Notes under the pieces: model-generated
What the model was told of the DNA's origin: nothing
Databases searched by the model: none
What the model saw: the letters and a program-made list of their open reading frames with translations, nothing else
Translations under genes and position numbers: made by a program
Shown: piece after piece, positions 1 through 5,166 of the stretch
Layout of the letters: every line of letters begins with the position of its first letter
Position numbering within the stretch: the first letter of the stretch is position 1
Assembly: GCA_946562005.1 (NCBI GenBank)
Contig: CAMNVD010000085.1
Location: 1 to 5,166, forward strand
Reading direction: 5' to 3'
From: an uncultured Clostridia bacterium
GTDB taxonomy: Bacteria > Bacillota > Dehalobacteriia > UBA4068 > JAAVYR01
DNA: 5,166 nt

Positions 1-1058
1 GCCCGAGGTGCATTGTAGTTAAGGTCTTCCCGGATACAGTGTTCAAGAAGAGCAATGTCCACCATGCTATTGGCTTTTGCCACGCCGATTTTTTGGCAGA
101 AATCTCTGATAGAAGCAGGTGTGTAGCCCCGTCTTCTAAGGCCGGAAATGGTAGGCATACGAGGGTCGTCCCAGCCAGAGACGAAGCCCTCTTCTACCAG
201 GCGGCGTAGTTTTCGTTTACTCATCACAGTGTAGGAGAGTCCTAACCGGGCAAATTCGATTTGCCGGGGGCGGGCCGCTAAGATGCTGTGCTCAATCATC
301 CAGTCGTAAAGAGGACGATTGTTTTCGAATTCTAATGTACAAATGGAGTGGGTAATATTTTCGATAGCGTCAGAGAGTGGGTGGGCATAGTCGTACATCG
401 GATAGATACACCATTCGTCTCCGGTGCGGTGATGATTTTCATGCTGGATGCGGTAGATGACGGGGTCTCTCATCACAATATTAGGAGAGGCCATATCAAT
501 CTTTGCCCGCAGCACCATAGCACCGTCAGGGTATTTGCCTGCTTTCATTTCTTCAAAAAGGCGCAGGTTCTCCTCAATGGGACGGTCTCGGTAAGGGCTA
601 GGGGTACCAGGTTGGGTCAGGGTACCCCGATATTTGCGCATTTCTTCTTGGTTTAGCTCACAGACGAAGGCCAATCCTTCCTTGATAAGATGAACGGCGT
701 TTTCGTATAAGATATGAAAATAGTCGGAAGTGTAGTGGAGACGGTCCTCCCAGTCGAAACCCAGCCATTTGACATCTTCCATGATAGAGTCGATGTATTC
801 TGTATCTTCTTTTACCGGGTTGGTGTCGTCAAAGCGCAGGTTGCATAGACCTTCATATTTTAAAGCGGTACCGAAATTTAAGCAGATAGATTTGGCATGG
901 CCGATGTGGAGGTAGCCGTTGGGCTCCGGCGGAAAGCGGGTGTGAACTTTTCGGCTGTGGTCTTGTTCCAGTTCAGCGTCAATCTGGCTGTGGATGAAGT
1001 TGGTGCTTTCTGCTGCTTCCTTTTTGTTTTGTTCCTCCACAGGGTTTGTAGCATTCAT
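1..1058 (-). CDS. glnS: Glutamine--tRNA ligase (GlnRS), 3' end cut by the window
   Basis: Class I aminoacyl-tRNA synthetase that charges tRNA-Gln with glutamine in the cytoplasm. The minus strand gives 352 complete codons from the ATG at 1058. A variable N-terminal tail of about 25 residues is followed by PPEPNGYLHIGHAKSI, with the HIGH signature at residues 51-54. Then come LRFDDTNP, RGTLTQPG, RAKIDMASP, CIYPMYDY and ITHSICTLEF, the GlnRS form of the KMSKS loop (VMSKR, MSKR at 279-282), and GWDDPRMPTISGLRRRGY. TLTQPG, IDMAS and the DDPRMPT loop distinguish GlnRS from GluRS. The frame is still open at base 1 in CIREDLNYNAPR. E. coli GlnRS has about 554 residues, so roughly the last 190-200 residues, mostly the anticodon-binding beta-barrels, lie outside. 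The start is uncertain: in-frame ATG at 1082 and TTG at 1073 are alternatives, and only the non-conserved tail differs. No frameshift or missing motif is seen. Confidence 0.97.
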   Translation of the reverse strand, partial: MNATNPVEEQNKKEAAESTNFIHSQIDAELEQDHSRKVHTRFPPEPNGYLHIGHAKSICLNFGTALKYEGLCNLRFDDTNPVKEDTEYIDSIMEDVKWLGFDWEDRLHYTSDYFHILYENAVHLIKEGLAFVCELNQEEMRKYRGTLTQPGTPSPYRDRPIEENLRLFEEMKAGKYPDGAMVLRAKIDMASPNIVMRDPVIYRIQHENHHRTGDEWCIYPMYDYAHPLSDAIENITHSICTLEFENNRPLYDWMIEHSILAARPRQIEFARLGLSYTVMSKRKLRRLVEEGFVSGWDDPRMPTISGLRRRGYTPASIRDFCQKIGVAKANSMVDIALLEHCIREDLNYNAPR

Positions 1059-1082
1059 ATTTTTATTTTCCAATGAATTCAT

Positions 1083-1088
1083 TCCTTT
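1083..1088 (-). promoter_or_regulatory. Possible Shine-Dalgarno of glnS (AAAGGA)
   Basis: The minus strand reads AAAGGA directly against the in-frame ATG at 1082, with no spacer, so it cannot normally serve that ATG. It lies 9 bases before an in-frame TTG at 1073 and 24 bases before the ATG at 1058. The latter has only a weak GGA about 10 bases upstream. The spacing therefore favours TTG at 1073, while start-codon preference favours ATG at 1058. The sequence alone does not settle it. Confidence 0.4.
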
Positions 1089-1151
1089 ATTTTTATTTGC
1101 ATTTCTTTTATAGCATTATCTGATTTTTACAGAATATTCCTGTTAACTTTC

Positions 1152-1180
1152 ATTTTACCGTTATCAGGTTTTCTCGTCAA
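1152..1180 (-). promoter_or_regulatory. Promoter of glnS (SigA/sigma-70 type)
   Basis: On the minus strand, TTGACG (1180-1175) is separated by 17 bases from TAAAAT (1157-1152), matching the -35 and -10 consensus at 5 of 6 positions each with ideal spacing. Transcription should start near 1145, giving a leader of roughly 60-90 bases. That is too short for a T-box riboswitch, and no T-box sequence (AGGGTGGNACCGCG) is seen. Confidence 0.7.
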
Positions 1181-1224
1181 GATAACTCTGGAGAGATTCT
1201 TGTCTTTTCTTAGGGGCTGGATGT

Positions 1225-1233
1225 TGTTATAAT
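1225..1233 (+). promoter_or_regulatory. Extended -10 promoter of the ProC/ComER-like gene
   Basis: TGTTATAAT is a perfect -10 box (1228-1233) preceded by the TGn extension. The expected -35 position, about 1205-1210, reads TTTTCT and is poor, as is usual for extended -10 promoters. Transcription would begin near 1240, leaving a leader of about 87 bases that contains the repeat at 1254-1285. This promoter is divergent from, and does not overlap, the glnS promoter at 1152-1180. Confidence 0.55.
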
Positions 1234-1253
1234 AAGATATAGTTTATTATCCA

Positions 1254-1285
1254 TTGTCATTCTGAGGAGCGAATGCGACGAATCT
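1254..1285. repeat. Dispersed intergenic repeat-like element (TGTCATTCTGAG type)
   Basis: The 32 bases begin TTGTCATTCTGAGGAGCGAA and end with GCGACGAATCT. From memory, close variants of the form GTCATTCTGAGCGAAGCGAAGAATCT occur many times in intergenic regions of Firmicutes and some other bacteria. Within the element CATTC (1258-1262) can pair with GAATG (1271-1275) around an 8-base loop, or ATTC (1259-1262) can pair with GAAT (1280-1283). Only one copy is in the window, so its repetitive nature is inferred from the motif, not shown here. Confidence 0.5.
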
Positions 1286-1326
1286 AAAAAATATAAAAAC
1301 AGATAAAAATAAAGCGAGGTAAAAAT

Positions 1327-2160
1327 ATGCAACAAAAAGAAATCGGCATTATCGGTTATGGCTCTATGGGAAAAATGCTTGCTCAAGGTTTTTTACGCCA
1401 TGGGCTGGCAGTAGAAAGCCTGGTGGTGTCTAATCGCCACGTAGAAAAAATGGCAGACTTGGTAGCATCTTATCCGGGGGTAACAGCAACAGCGGATAAT
1501 TGTGGGGCAGCGGCGTGCGCCCATGTCTTCTTATGTGTGGAGCCTATGCAAATGGCTGGGGTCTTAGGGGAAATCAAAGACACGCTGACAGAAACAACGC
1601 ATTTGGTTACCATTGGCGGCGCTGGGGATATGGAGGCCTATAGTCAGGTGTTTGACGGGGCTGTCAGCCGGGTCATTCCTACGCTTCTAGCAGAAATAGA
1701 CCGGGGCTATGCGCTTATTTCTCATAATGAGAAGGTAAGCGAAGAAAATAGGGATTGGTTAGAAAAAAGCTTGGTGCCTATGGGGAAAATAGTCGTATTG
1801 CCGGAAGAACAGCTAAAAACTTTCATGCAGTTTACCAGCTGCGGGCCGGCCTTTATTGCAGCGTTATTTGAATATTGGCTAGCCGCAGGAGAACAAGTAT
1901 TGCCGAAGGAGGCCAAAGAAGTCCTATTTGCCACGCTCCTAGAAACAGTAGGCGGTACGGTGGCATTCATGGAGAAAACGCAAATGTCCTTTGGGGAAAT
2001 GATTGCTCGGGTGGCTACTAAAGGCGGCATTACAGAACGAGGCGTGCAAATATTAGAGGCGGGGCTTGCTCCAGTCTTTTCAGAACTGACTATTGCTTGT
2101 AATGACAGAAACGACATGGCGGCAGGGAAAGTTGCTGCTGCTATCCAAGAAGTCCGGTGA
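1327..2160 (+). CDS. Pyrroline-5-carboxylate reductase family protein (ProC/ComER-like)
   Basis: A 277-residue NAD(P)-dependent oxidoreductase of the P5C reductase family, close to the usual 265-280. The N-terminal Rossmann fold begins IGIIGYGSMGKM, with the dinucleotide loop GYGSMG at residues 10-15, followed by FLCVEP (68-73), the usual strand before the cofactor site. The C-terminal helical dimerisation domain carries SCGPAF (171-176), the conserved P5C reductase loop. Two signatures depart from housekeeping ProC. The MPNTP segment is RVIPTL (115-120) without Asn, and the SPGGTT loop is TKGGIT (231-236), followed by ERG. From memory, Bacillus ComER has RVIPSI, SCGPAF and VKGGVT at these places, so ComER-like is the better subfamily. 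The family reaction is reduction of pyrroline-5-carboxylate to proline, but ComER itself has no established reaction that I know of. GAGGT at 1316-1320 lies 6 bases before the ATG. No comEA/comEC gene is visible here. Confidence 0.9.
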   Translation: MQQKEIGIIGYGSMGKMLAQGFLRHGLAVESLVVSNRHVEKMADLVASYPGVTATADNCGAAACAHVFLCVEPMQMAGVLGEIKDTLTETTHLVTIGGAGDMEAYSQVFDGAVSRVIPTLLAEIDRGYALISHNEKVSEENRDWLEKSLVPMGKIVVLPEEQLKTFMQFTSCGPAFIAALFEYWLAAGEQVLPKEAKEVLFATLLETVGGTVAFMEKTQMSFGEMIARVATKGGITERGVQILEAGLAPVFSELTIACNDRNDMAAGKVAAAIQEVR

Positions 2161-2248
2161 GTACTTTTTCTTTTTAATGGGCAGGATTTGTATTTTAGAT
2201 GAAGAAAATCTAAAGATTATATTGGTTTATCAGGCTAATCTGGTAGGG

Positions 2249-2277
2249 TTGGACATACATCATTTGGCTGGTATGAC
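2249..2277 (+). promoter_or_regulatory. Likely promoter of the ANTAR regulator gene
   Basis: TTGGAC (2249-2254) is followed after 17 bases by TATGAC (2272-2277), with a TG at 2269-2270 giving an extended -10. Start of transcription is expected near 2284, about 40 bases before the start codon. The rest of the gap 2161-2324 holds only weak AT-rich hairpins and no clear terminator, so read-through from the upstream gene is also possible. Confidence 0.4.
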
Positions 2278-2305
2278 ATAACATATTAGTAGTGAATTTG
2301 CCAAT

Positions 2306-2317
2306 AAGGAGGGGTGA
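2306..2317 (+). promoter_or_regulatory. Strong Shine-Dalgarno setting the ANTAR gene start
   Basis: AAGGAGGGGTGA differs from the full anti-Shine-Dalgarno complement only by an inserted G. The AAGGAGG core ends 12 bases before the ATG at 2325, somewhat long but acceptable. The alternative in-frame GTG at 2292 lies upstream of this site and has no ribosome binding site, so the ATG at 2325 is chosen. Confidence 0.65.
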
Positions 2318-2324
2318 CGGCAAT

Positions 2325-2891
2325 ATGCGGAAAGAAAAAAATGTGATGCTTGTCACACCTGATAAGAAACTATCTAAACAAGTAACGGGTGCCCTTTTAC
2401 CATTGGGCTATCGTATCGCTGGAGAATGCAGGGATGGCGCTGGTGCCCTTCGTTTAGCACGGATGCTTCTGCCACAGCTGCTTGTGATTGATGATGATTT
2501 ACCAGACCAAAAAGGTCTTGCTATCGGCAAAATCTTAGCTAAAGAACAGATTTGTCCTGTGATTGTCTTTAGCAGCAAATGGAACTATGGAACGGATGCT
2601 TATGGAGAAGATGGTCTTTTGGTGGTGTTATCTAAGCCAATGCAGCAGGAAATATTTCTACAATTTACCCTTTGTTTAGGAGCTGCTCACGCAAGAATAT
2701 TCCAGCTAGAGATGGAGCAGGCGAAATTGCGCAAAGATTTAGAAACTAGGAAAATCATAGAACGAGCCAAAGGTATGCTGATGGCGAAACAGCATTGGTC
2801 GGAGGAGGCTGCTCACCAGTGGCTGCGTAATACCAGTATGGAGCGGATGATATCCATCGCTGCCTTGGCTCAGGAGATTATCAGAGAGTAA
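2325..2891 (+). CDS. ANTAR domain-containing response regulator (antitermination factor)
   Basis: A 188-residue two-domain regulator. Residues 6-120 form a receiver: beta1 NVMLV (6-10), LLVIDDDLP (52-60) with D56 aligning to the phospho-acceptor, IVFSS (80-84) with the Ser/Thr switch, and LSKP (102-105) with conserved K104. The acidic pair normally after beta1 is replaced by T11-P12-D13, so the metal-binding pocket is altered. A helical linker (about 122-142, QLEMEQAKLRKDLETRK) leads to the ANTAR domain (about 136-188), recognised by IIERAKGMLM (144-153) and EEAAHQWLR (160-168). ANTAR proteins such as EutV, NasT and AmiR bind paired hexaloop hairpins in nascent RNA and prevent termination, usually after phosphorylation and dimerisation. 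No sensor kinase gene is adjacent, and its targets are unknown. The product could respond to a distant kinase or, given the altered pocket, to a ligand or partner protein. Confidence 0.92.
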   Translation: MRKEKNVMLVTPDKKLSKQVTGALLPLGYRIAGECRDGAGALRLARMLLPQLLVIDDDLPDQKGLAIGKILAKEQICPVIVFSSKWNYGTDAYGEDGLLVVLSKPMQQEIFLQFTLCLGAAHARIFQLEMEQAKLRKDLETRKIIERAKGMLMAKQHWSEEAAHQWLRNTSMERMISIAALAQEIIRE

Positions 2892-3044
2892 GAAAGCGTC
2901 GAGATGGGGGAACCTCCCTGATGCGTGGTCTGTCAAACAGTAAAAAAATAGTTTTCTGTCCTTCTGGGTAGCAATAGGACATCTGGCATGATGGAACATA
3001 GGGAGCATATAAAAAAATGGAAAAATAGGAGAAGGGGGAAGACA
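2892..3044 (+). promoter_or_regulatory. Structured leader region upstream of dapF (tentative)
   Basis: These 153 bases between the ANTAR stop codon and dapF contain several possible hairpins that compete for the same bases. CTGT 2930-2933 pairs with ACAG 2937-2940. The same ACAG, plus AAAA 2942-2945, can pair with TTTT 2952-2955 and CTGT 2956-2959 around a hexaloop AAATAG. TGTCCT 2957-2962 pairs exactly with AGGACA 2976-2981. None is followed by a T-run, so no intrinsic terminator is seen. The hexaloop lacks G at position 4, so it does not fit the ANTAR target consensus. A weak promoter could lie at CTGGCA (2983-2988) and TATAAA (3008-3013), with a long 19-base spacer. I recognise no named riboswitch. 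Confidence 0.3.
3028..3038 (+). promoter_or_regulatory. Ribosome binding site fixing the dapF start
   Basis: GGAGAAGGGGG ends 6 bases before the ATG at 3045. The frame also stays open upstream to an ATG at 2988, but the 19 added residues are Lys/Arg-rich and unlike DapF. The ATG at 3045 gives the standard family N-terminus MKFTKMHGLGNDF. Confidence 0.7.
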
Positions 3045-3866
3045 ATGAAGTTTACAAAAATGCATGGCTTGGGCAATGACTTTGTGATGATAAATGGCTT
3101 TCAAGAAGCGTTGCCTGCGGATATTTCTCAGCTGGCGGTGAAGATGTGTCATCGTCGTTTTGGGGTGGGCGCAGACGGGTTGATATTGCTTTTGCCATCT
3201 GATAGTCATACCTTGCGTATGCGTATTATTAATTCTGATGGTACCGAAGCGGAAATGTGTGGTAATGGTATCCGCTGCTTTGCACTATTTGCCAAAGAGC
3301 AAGGGGTCGTTACAGAAAATGCTTTTACGGTAGAAACGTTAGCTGGTCCTATTGGCATTGAGATAAAAGGGGATAATTTGGTATCTGTGGATATGGGTTG
3401 CCCTGTGCTAAATGGACCAGAGATTCCGGTGGTGGGCGAAGGGCAAATCATTGCTCAGCCCATTCAGCTATTAGATAAAGAATTTCGCTTTACGGCTGTT
3501 TCTACAGGGAATCCTCATAGTGTCATCTTTGTGGACGATGTAGAGCAGTTTCCTCTTTCTACCTACGGTCCGGTTAGTGAAAAGCACCCCTTCTTTCCGG
3601 CTAAAGTCAATACCGAATTTGTCCAGGTATTATCCCGGCAAAAAGTGCGGATGCGTGTATGGGAGCGTGGCTGTGGTGAAACTATGGCCTGTGGCACTGG
3701 TGCTTGTGCTACGACGGTTGCTGCCATTTTAAACGGCCTGACAGATAGAACTGTTGATGTGGTGTTAGATGGCGGCACGTTAAACATTACCTGGGAGGAA
3801 TCAACTGGAAAAATGCTGATGACAGGGGAAGCTGCCTTTGTTTTTACAGCAGAATATTTAGGATAA
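3045..3866 (+). CDS. dapF: Diaminopimelate epimerase
   Basis: Cofactor-independent epimerase that converts LL-diaminopimelate to meso-diaminopimelate, the last step before lysine and the source of the peptidoglycan cross-linking residue; cytoplasmic. The 273-residue length matches the family (about 274). It starts MKFTKMHGLGNDF. The first catalytic Cys is C72 in AEMCGNGIRC, and the second is C216 in MACGTGACA after ERGCGE. These are the two-base thiol pair of DapF, and both are present. RRFGVGADGL (37-46), INSDGTEAE (62-70) and STGNPHSV are further family motifs. It lies 33 bases upstream of the patatin-like gene in the same direction and probably shares its transcript. No other lysine-pathway gene is in the window. 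Frame and motifs are intact. Confidence 0.97.
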   Translation: MKFTKMHGLGNDFVMINGFQEALPADISQLAVKMCHRRFGVGADGLILLLPSDSHTLRMRIINSDGTEAEMCGNGIRCFALFAKEQGVVTENAFTVETLAGPIGIEIKGDNLVSVDMGCPVLNGPEIPVVGEGQIIAQPIQLLDKEFRFTAVSTGNPHSVIFVDDVEQFPLSTYGPVSEKHPFFPAKVNTEFVQVLSRQKVRMRVWERGCGETMACGTGACATTVAAILNGLTDRTVDVVLDGGTLNITWEESTGKMLMTGEAAFVFTAEYLG

Positions 3867-3899
3867 TCAAACCATAAATGACATCCGGGAGGGACAGTG

Positions 3900-4682
3900 A
3901 TGCAGCCGAAAATCGGTTTTGCTTTTGGCGGCGGTGGCGTGCGTGGTTTTGCGCACATTGGGGCCATTCGTGTTTTTGAAGAAGCAGGGATTCATGCTGA
4001 CTTCGTGGCCGGCACTTCTGCTGGTGCTTTGGTGGCTTCTTTATATGCTTGCGGTTATACGGGAAAGATGATGGCAGATATCATACAAAACATTAATTTT
4101 TCTCGGTTAGTGCGGTTGAAGTTCAGTCGTCTTGGTATGGTGCAGGGGGATGAATATACCGAGTTTATTCGTCTTTGTACCAAAAATAAAAATATCGAGG
4201 ATGCAAATATCCCCTTGCGTCTTGTGGCGGTAGACTTATATACAGGGGAAAAGGTTGTGCTGGATAAAGGCAACATTGCCATTGGTGTGCGGGCTAGCTC
4301 CTCTATTCCTGGGGTCTTTACCCCAGTGAAATATAATGGTATGATGCTTACTGATGGTGGGATGTTGGACGCTTGCCCGGATACCATCGTCAAGGAGATG
4401 GGAGCGGATATTGTCATCGCTATCAACCTGCGGGCCGGCGGCAAGCAGGAGCCAAAGAATATGGTGGATGTGCTTACTCGTTCTATCGAAATCGTCTCTA
4501 ACAAGCAGATTCTCACTGATGCAGACGTGGTGCTGGAGCCTATCTCCATCCCCTTTGATTCTCCTATTGGCGTGTTGGATTTCCACAAAGGGCAGGAGTA
4601 TCTAAAGATGGGAGAAGTGGTCGCTCGAGAAAAGCTAGGAGAAATCCAAAAATTAGTTGCTGAGTGGAAGGGGCGAGCATAG
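3900..4682 (+). CDS. Patatin-like phospholipase/esterase family protein (RssA type)
   Basis: A 260-residue single-domain serine hydrolase of the bacterial patatin family. The glycine-rich oxyanion-hole loop is GGGGVRGFAHIG (10-21). The nucleophile elbow is GTSAG (38-42) with Ser40. The dyad aspartate is D152 in TDGGMLDACP. RASSSIPGVFTPV, before the DGG motif, is also typical. All catalytic elements are present, so hydrolysis of an acyl ester is likely, but the substrate is not predictable. Its length and layout resemble E. coli RssA/YchK and the catalytic part of NTE-type esterases. No signal peptide or membrane segment is seen, so it should be cytoplasmic or peripherally membrane-bound. GGGAGG at 3887-3892 lies 7 bases before the ATG at 3900. 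The GTG at 3897 adds one codon but is too close to that site. It sits in an apparent dapF transcription unit. Confidence 0.93.
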   Translation: MQPKIGFAFGGGGVRGFAHIGAIRVFEEAGIHADFVAGTSAGALVASLYACGYTGKMMADIIQNINFSRLVRLKFSRLGMVQGDEYTEFIRLCTKNKNIEDANIPLRLVAVDLYTGEKVVLDKGNIAIGVRASSSIPGVFTPVKYNGMMLTDGGMLDACPDTIVKEMGADIVIAINLRAGGKQEPKNMVDVLTRSIEIVSNKQILTDADVVLEPISIPFDSPIGVLDFHKGQEYLKMGEVVAREKLGEIQKLVAEWKGRA

Positions 4683-4747
4683 GCAATTCCTTATTAGGAT
4701 TGCTAGGGTAAAATGGGAAGAGGGAAAATAGGGAGGATATAAAAACG

Positions 4748-5166
4748 ATGAAAAAACAAATGGAGAGGCGGTTTTTGTCAGCGTCTCTGGCAGGTATGGT
4801 ATTTTTTGGCGCCTTATCGGGACAAGCTTTTGCTGCTGTATCTCTTTATAACCAGGAGGGGGAAGCGCTGTATTTCCCTCTTTATGAAGAAATCCATGAT
4901 GGTTGCACAATGATTCCCCTTAGGGCCTTTGCCGAATATTATGGCGCAGAAGTAAAATGGCAGCCTGGGGAGATAATAGTAATGTTACGGGATACTACAG
5001 TATGGCTGCAAGTCGGGAAAAAAGAAGCTTTTTATCAAAAAGCAAATAAACCTCGACAGAAGATTACTTTAGACTATGCCCCTATAGAAAAAGGGGATAA
5101 AGTGCTGGTACCATTGCGTTTATTCACTGGGGCAATGGAGATGGACACTACCTATAAGGATGAAGA
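4748..5166 (+). CDS. Secreted copper-amine-oxidase-like (stalk) domain protein, C-terminus cut by the window
   Basis: The frame runs from ATG 4748 off the right edge, giving 139 complete codons. Residues 1-29 form a Sec signal peptide: basic start KKQMERR, hydrophobic core LSASLAGMVFFGAL, and an AFA site with likely cleavage after Ala29. The mature part shows the repeated beta-rich pattern of the copper amine oxidase N-terminal-like domain: MIPLRAFAEYYGAEVKW followed by a strand ending in VMLRD, and then VLVPLRLFTGAMEM, the second VPLR-type half. Despite the name, the domain in such bacterial proteins is not known to bind copper or act as an oxidase. It is usually an extracellular module attached to varied partners, and the partner here is not visible. 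GGGAGG at 4731-4736 lies 11 bases before the ATG. The 65-base gap after the patatin gene has no clear terminator. A TAAAAT at 4709-4714 lacks a -35 box. Confidence 0.85.
   Translation, partial: MKKQMERRFLSASLAGMVFFGALSGQAFAAVSLYNQEGEALYFPLYEEIHDGCTMIPLRAFAEYYGAEVKWQPGEIIVMLRDTTVWLQVGKKEAFYQKANKPRQKITLDYAPIEKGDKVLVPLRLFTGAMEMDTTYKDE

Noticed and set aside
348..656. Plus-strand open frame of 102 codons opposite glnS
   Set aside because: It is antisense to the conserved GlnRS coding sequence, has no ribosome binding site and resembles no protein family.
1194..1204. AGATTCTTGTC as a second, inverted copy of the repeat at 1254-1285
   Set aside because: Only the AGATTC end matches. The rest diverges, so the similarity is within chance.
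2147..2169. Terminator candidate at the end of the ProC/ComER-like gene (AAGAAGT pairing with ACTTTTT)
   Set aside because: The stem is 7 bp, mostly A-U with one G-U pair and a 9-base loop, and uses the T-tract itself. It is too weak to call.
2194..2214. Inverted repeat TTTAGAT/ATCTAAA with a 7-base loop
   Set aside because: AT-rich 7-bp stem without a following T-run. It is plausible by chance and fits neither a terminator nor an ANTAR hexaloop.
2227..2242. Hairpin with a hexaloop (TCAG-GCTAAT-CTGG region) near the ANTAR gene
   Set aside because: The loop GCTAAT lacks A at position 1 and G at position 4 required by the ANTAR target consensus, and there is no second paired hexaloop or terminator.
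2093..2281. 62-codon frame overlapping the end of the ProC/ComER-like gene
   Set aside because: Its first third is out-of-frame sequence of the real gene, it has no ribosome binding site, and the rest is low-complexity intergenic sequence that contains the probable promoter of the next gene.
4055..4588. Long minus-strand frames opposite the patatin-like gene (and similar ones opposite dapF and the ProC-family gene)
   Set aside because: All are antisense shadows of well-supported genes, with no recognisable domains or ribosome binding sites.
4683..4703. Inverted repeat GCAATTCC/GGATTGC between the patatin and stalk-domain genes
   Set aside because: It has a bulged base and no T-run follows, so it is not supported as a terminator. 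No operator family is recognised.

Overview
The window is ordinary chromosomal sequence of moderate GC content. It reads most like a Firmicute with a Gram-negative-type envelope (Negativicutes, for example the Sporomusa group). This placement is an inference from the gene families, the strong purine-rich ribosome binding sites and an intergenic repeat of a kind I associate with Firmicutes. No gene here fixes the taxonomy, and the placement is low confidence.

Layout. Positions 1-1058 (minus strand) hold the N-terminal two thirds of glutaminyl-tRNA synthetase (glnS), cut by the left edge. A 268-bp divergent intergenic region (1059-1326) holds a good sigma-70/SigA-type promoter for glnS, an extended -10 promoter for the opposite gene and one copy of a dispersed repeat-like sequence. 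On the plus strand follow a pyrroline-5-carboxylate reductase family protein (1327-2160) that resembles ComER more than housekeeping ProC; an ANTAR-type response regulator (2325-2891), an RNA-binding antitermination factor; diaminopimelate epimerase dapF (3045-3866); a patatin-like phospholipase/esterase of the RssA type (3900-4682); and the start of a secreted protein with a copper-amine-oxidase-like (stalk) domain (4748 to the right edge).

How the genes relate. dapF, the patatin gene and the stalk-domain gene are in one direction with gaps of 33 and 65 bp and no visible terminator, so they are probably one transcription unit. dapF supplies meso-diaminopimelate for peptidoglycan and lysine. 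The patatin protein probably acts on lipids, and the last product is exported, so a loose cell-envelope theme is possible but unproven. The ANTAR gene has its own plausible promoter and no sensor kinase beside it. Its RNA targets cannot be named from this window.

No new multi-gene system is visible. The points most worth a second look are the ComER-like substitutions in the ProC-family protein, the ANTAR regulator with an altered receiver pocket, the structured leader before dapF that contains a possible 16-codon reading frame, and the repeat in the leader of the ProC-family gene.
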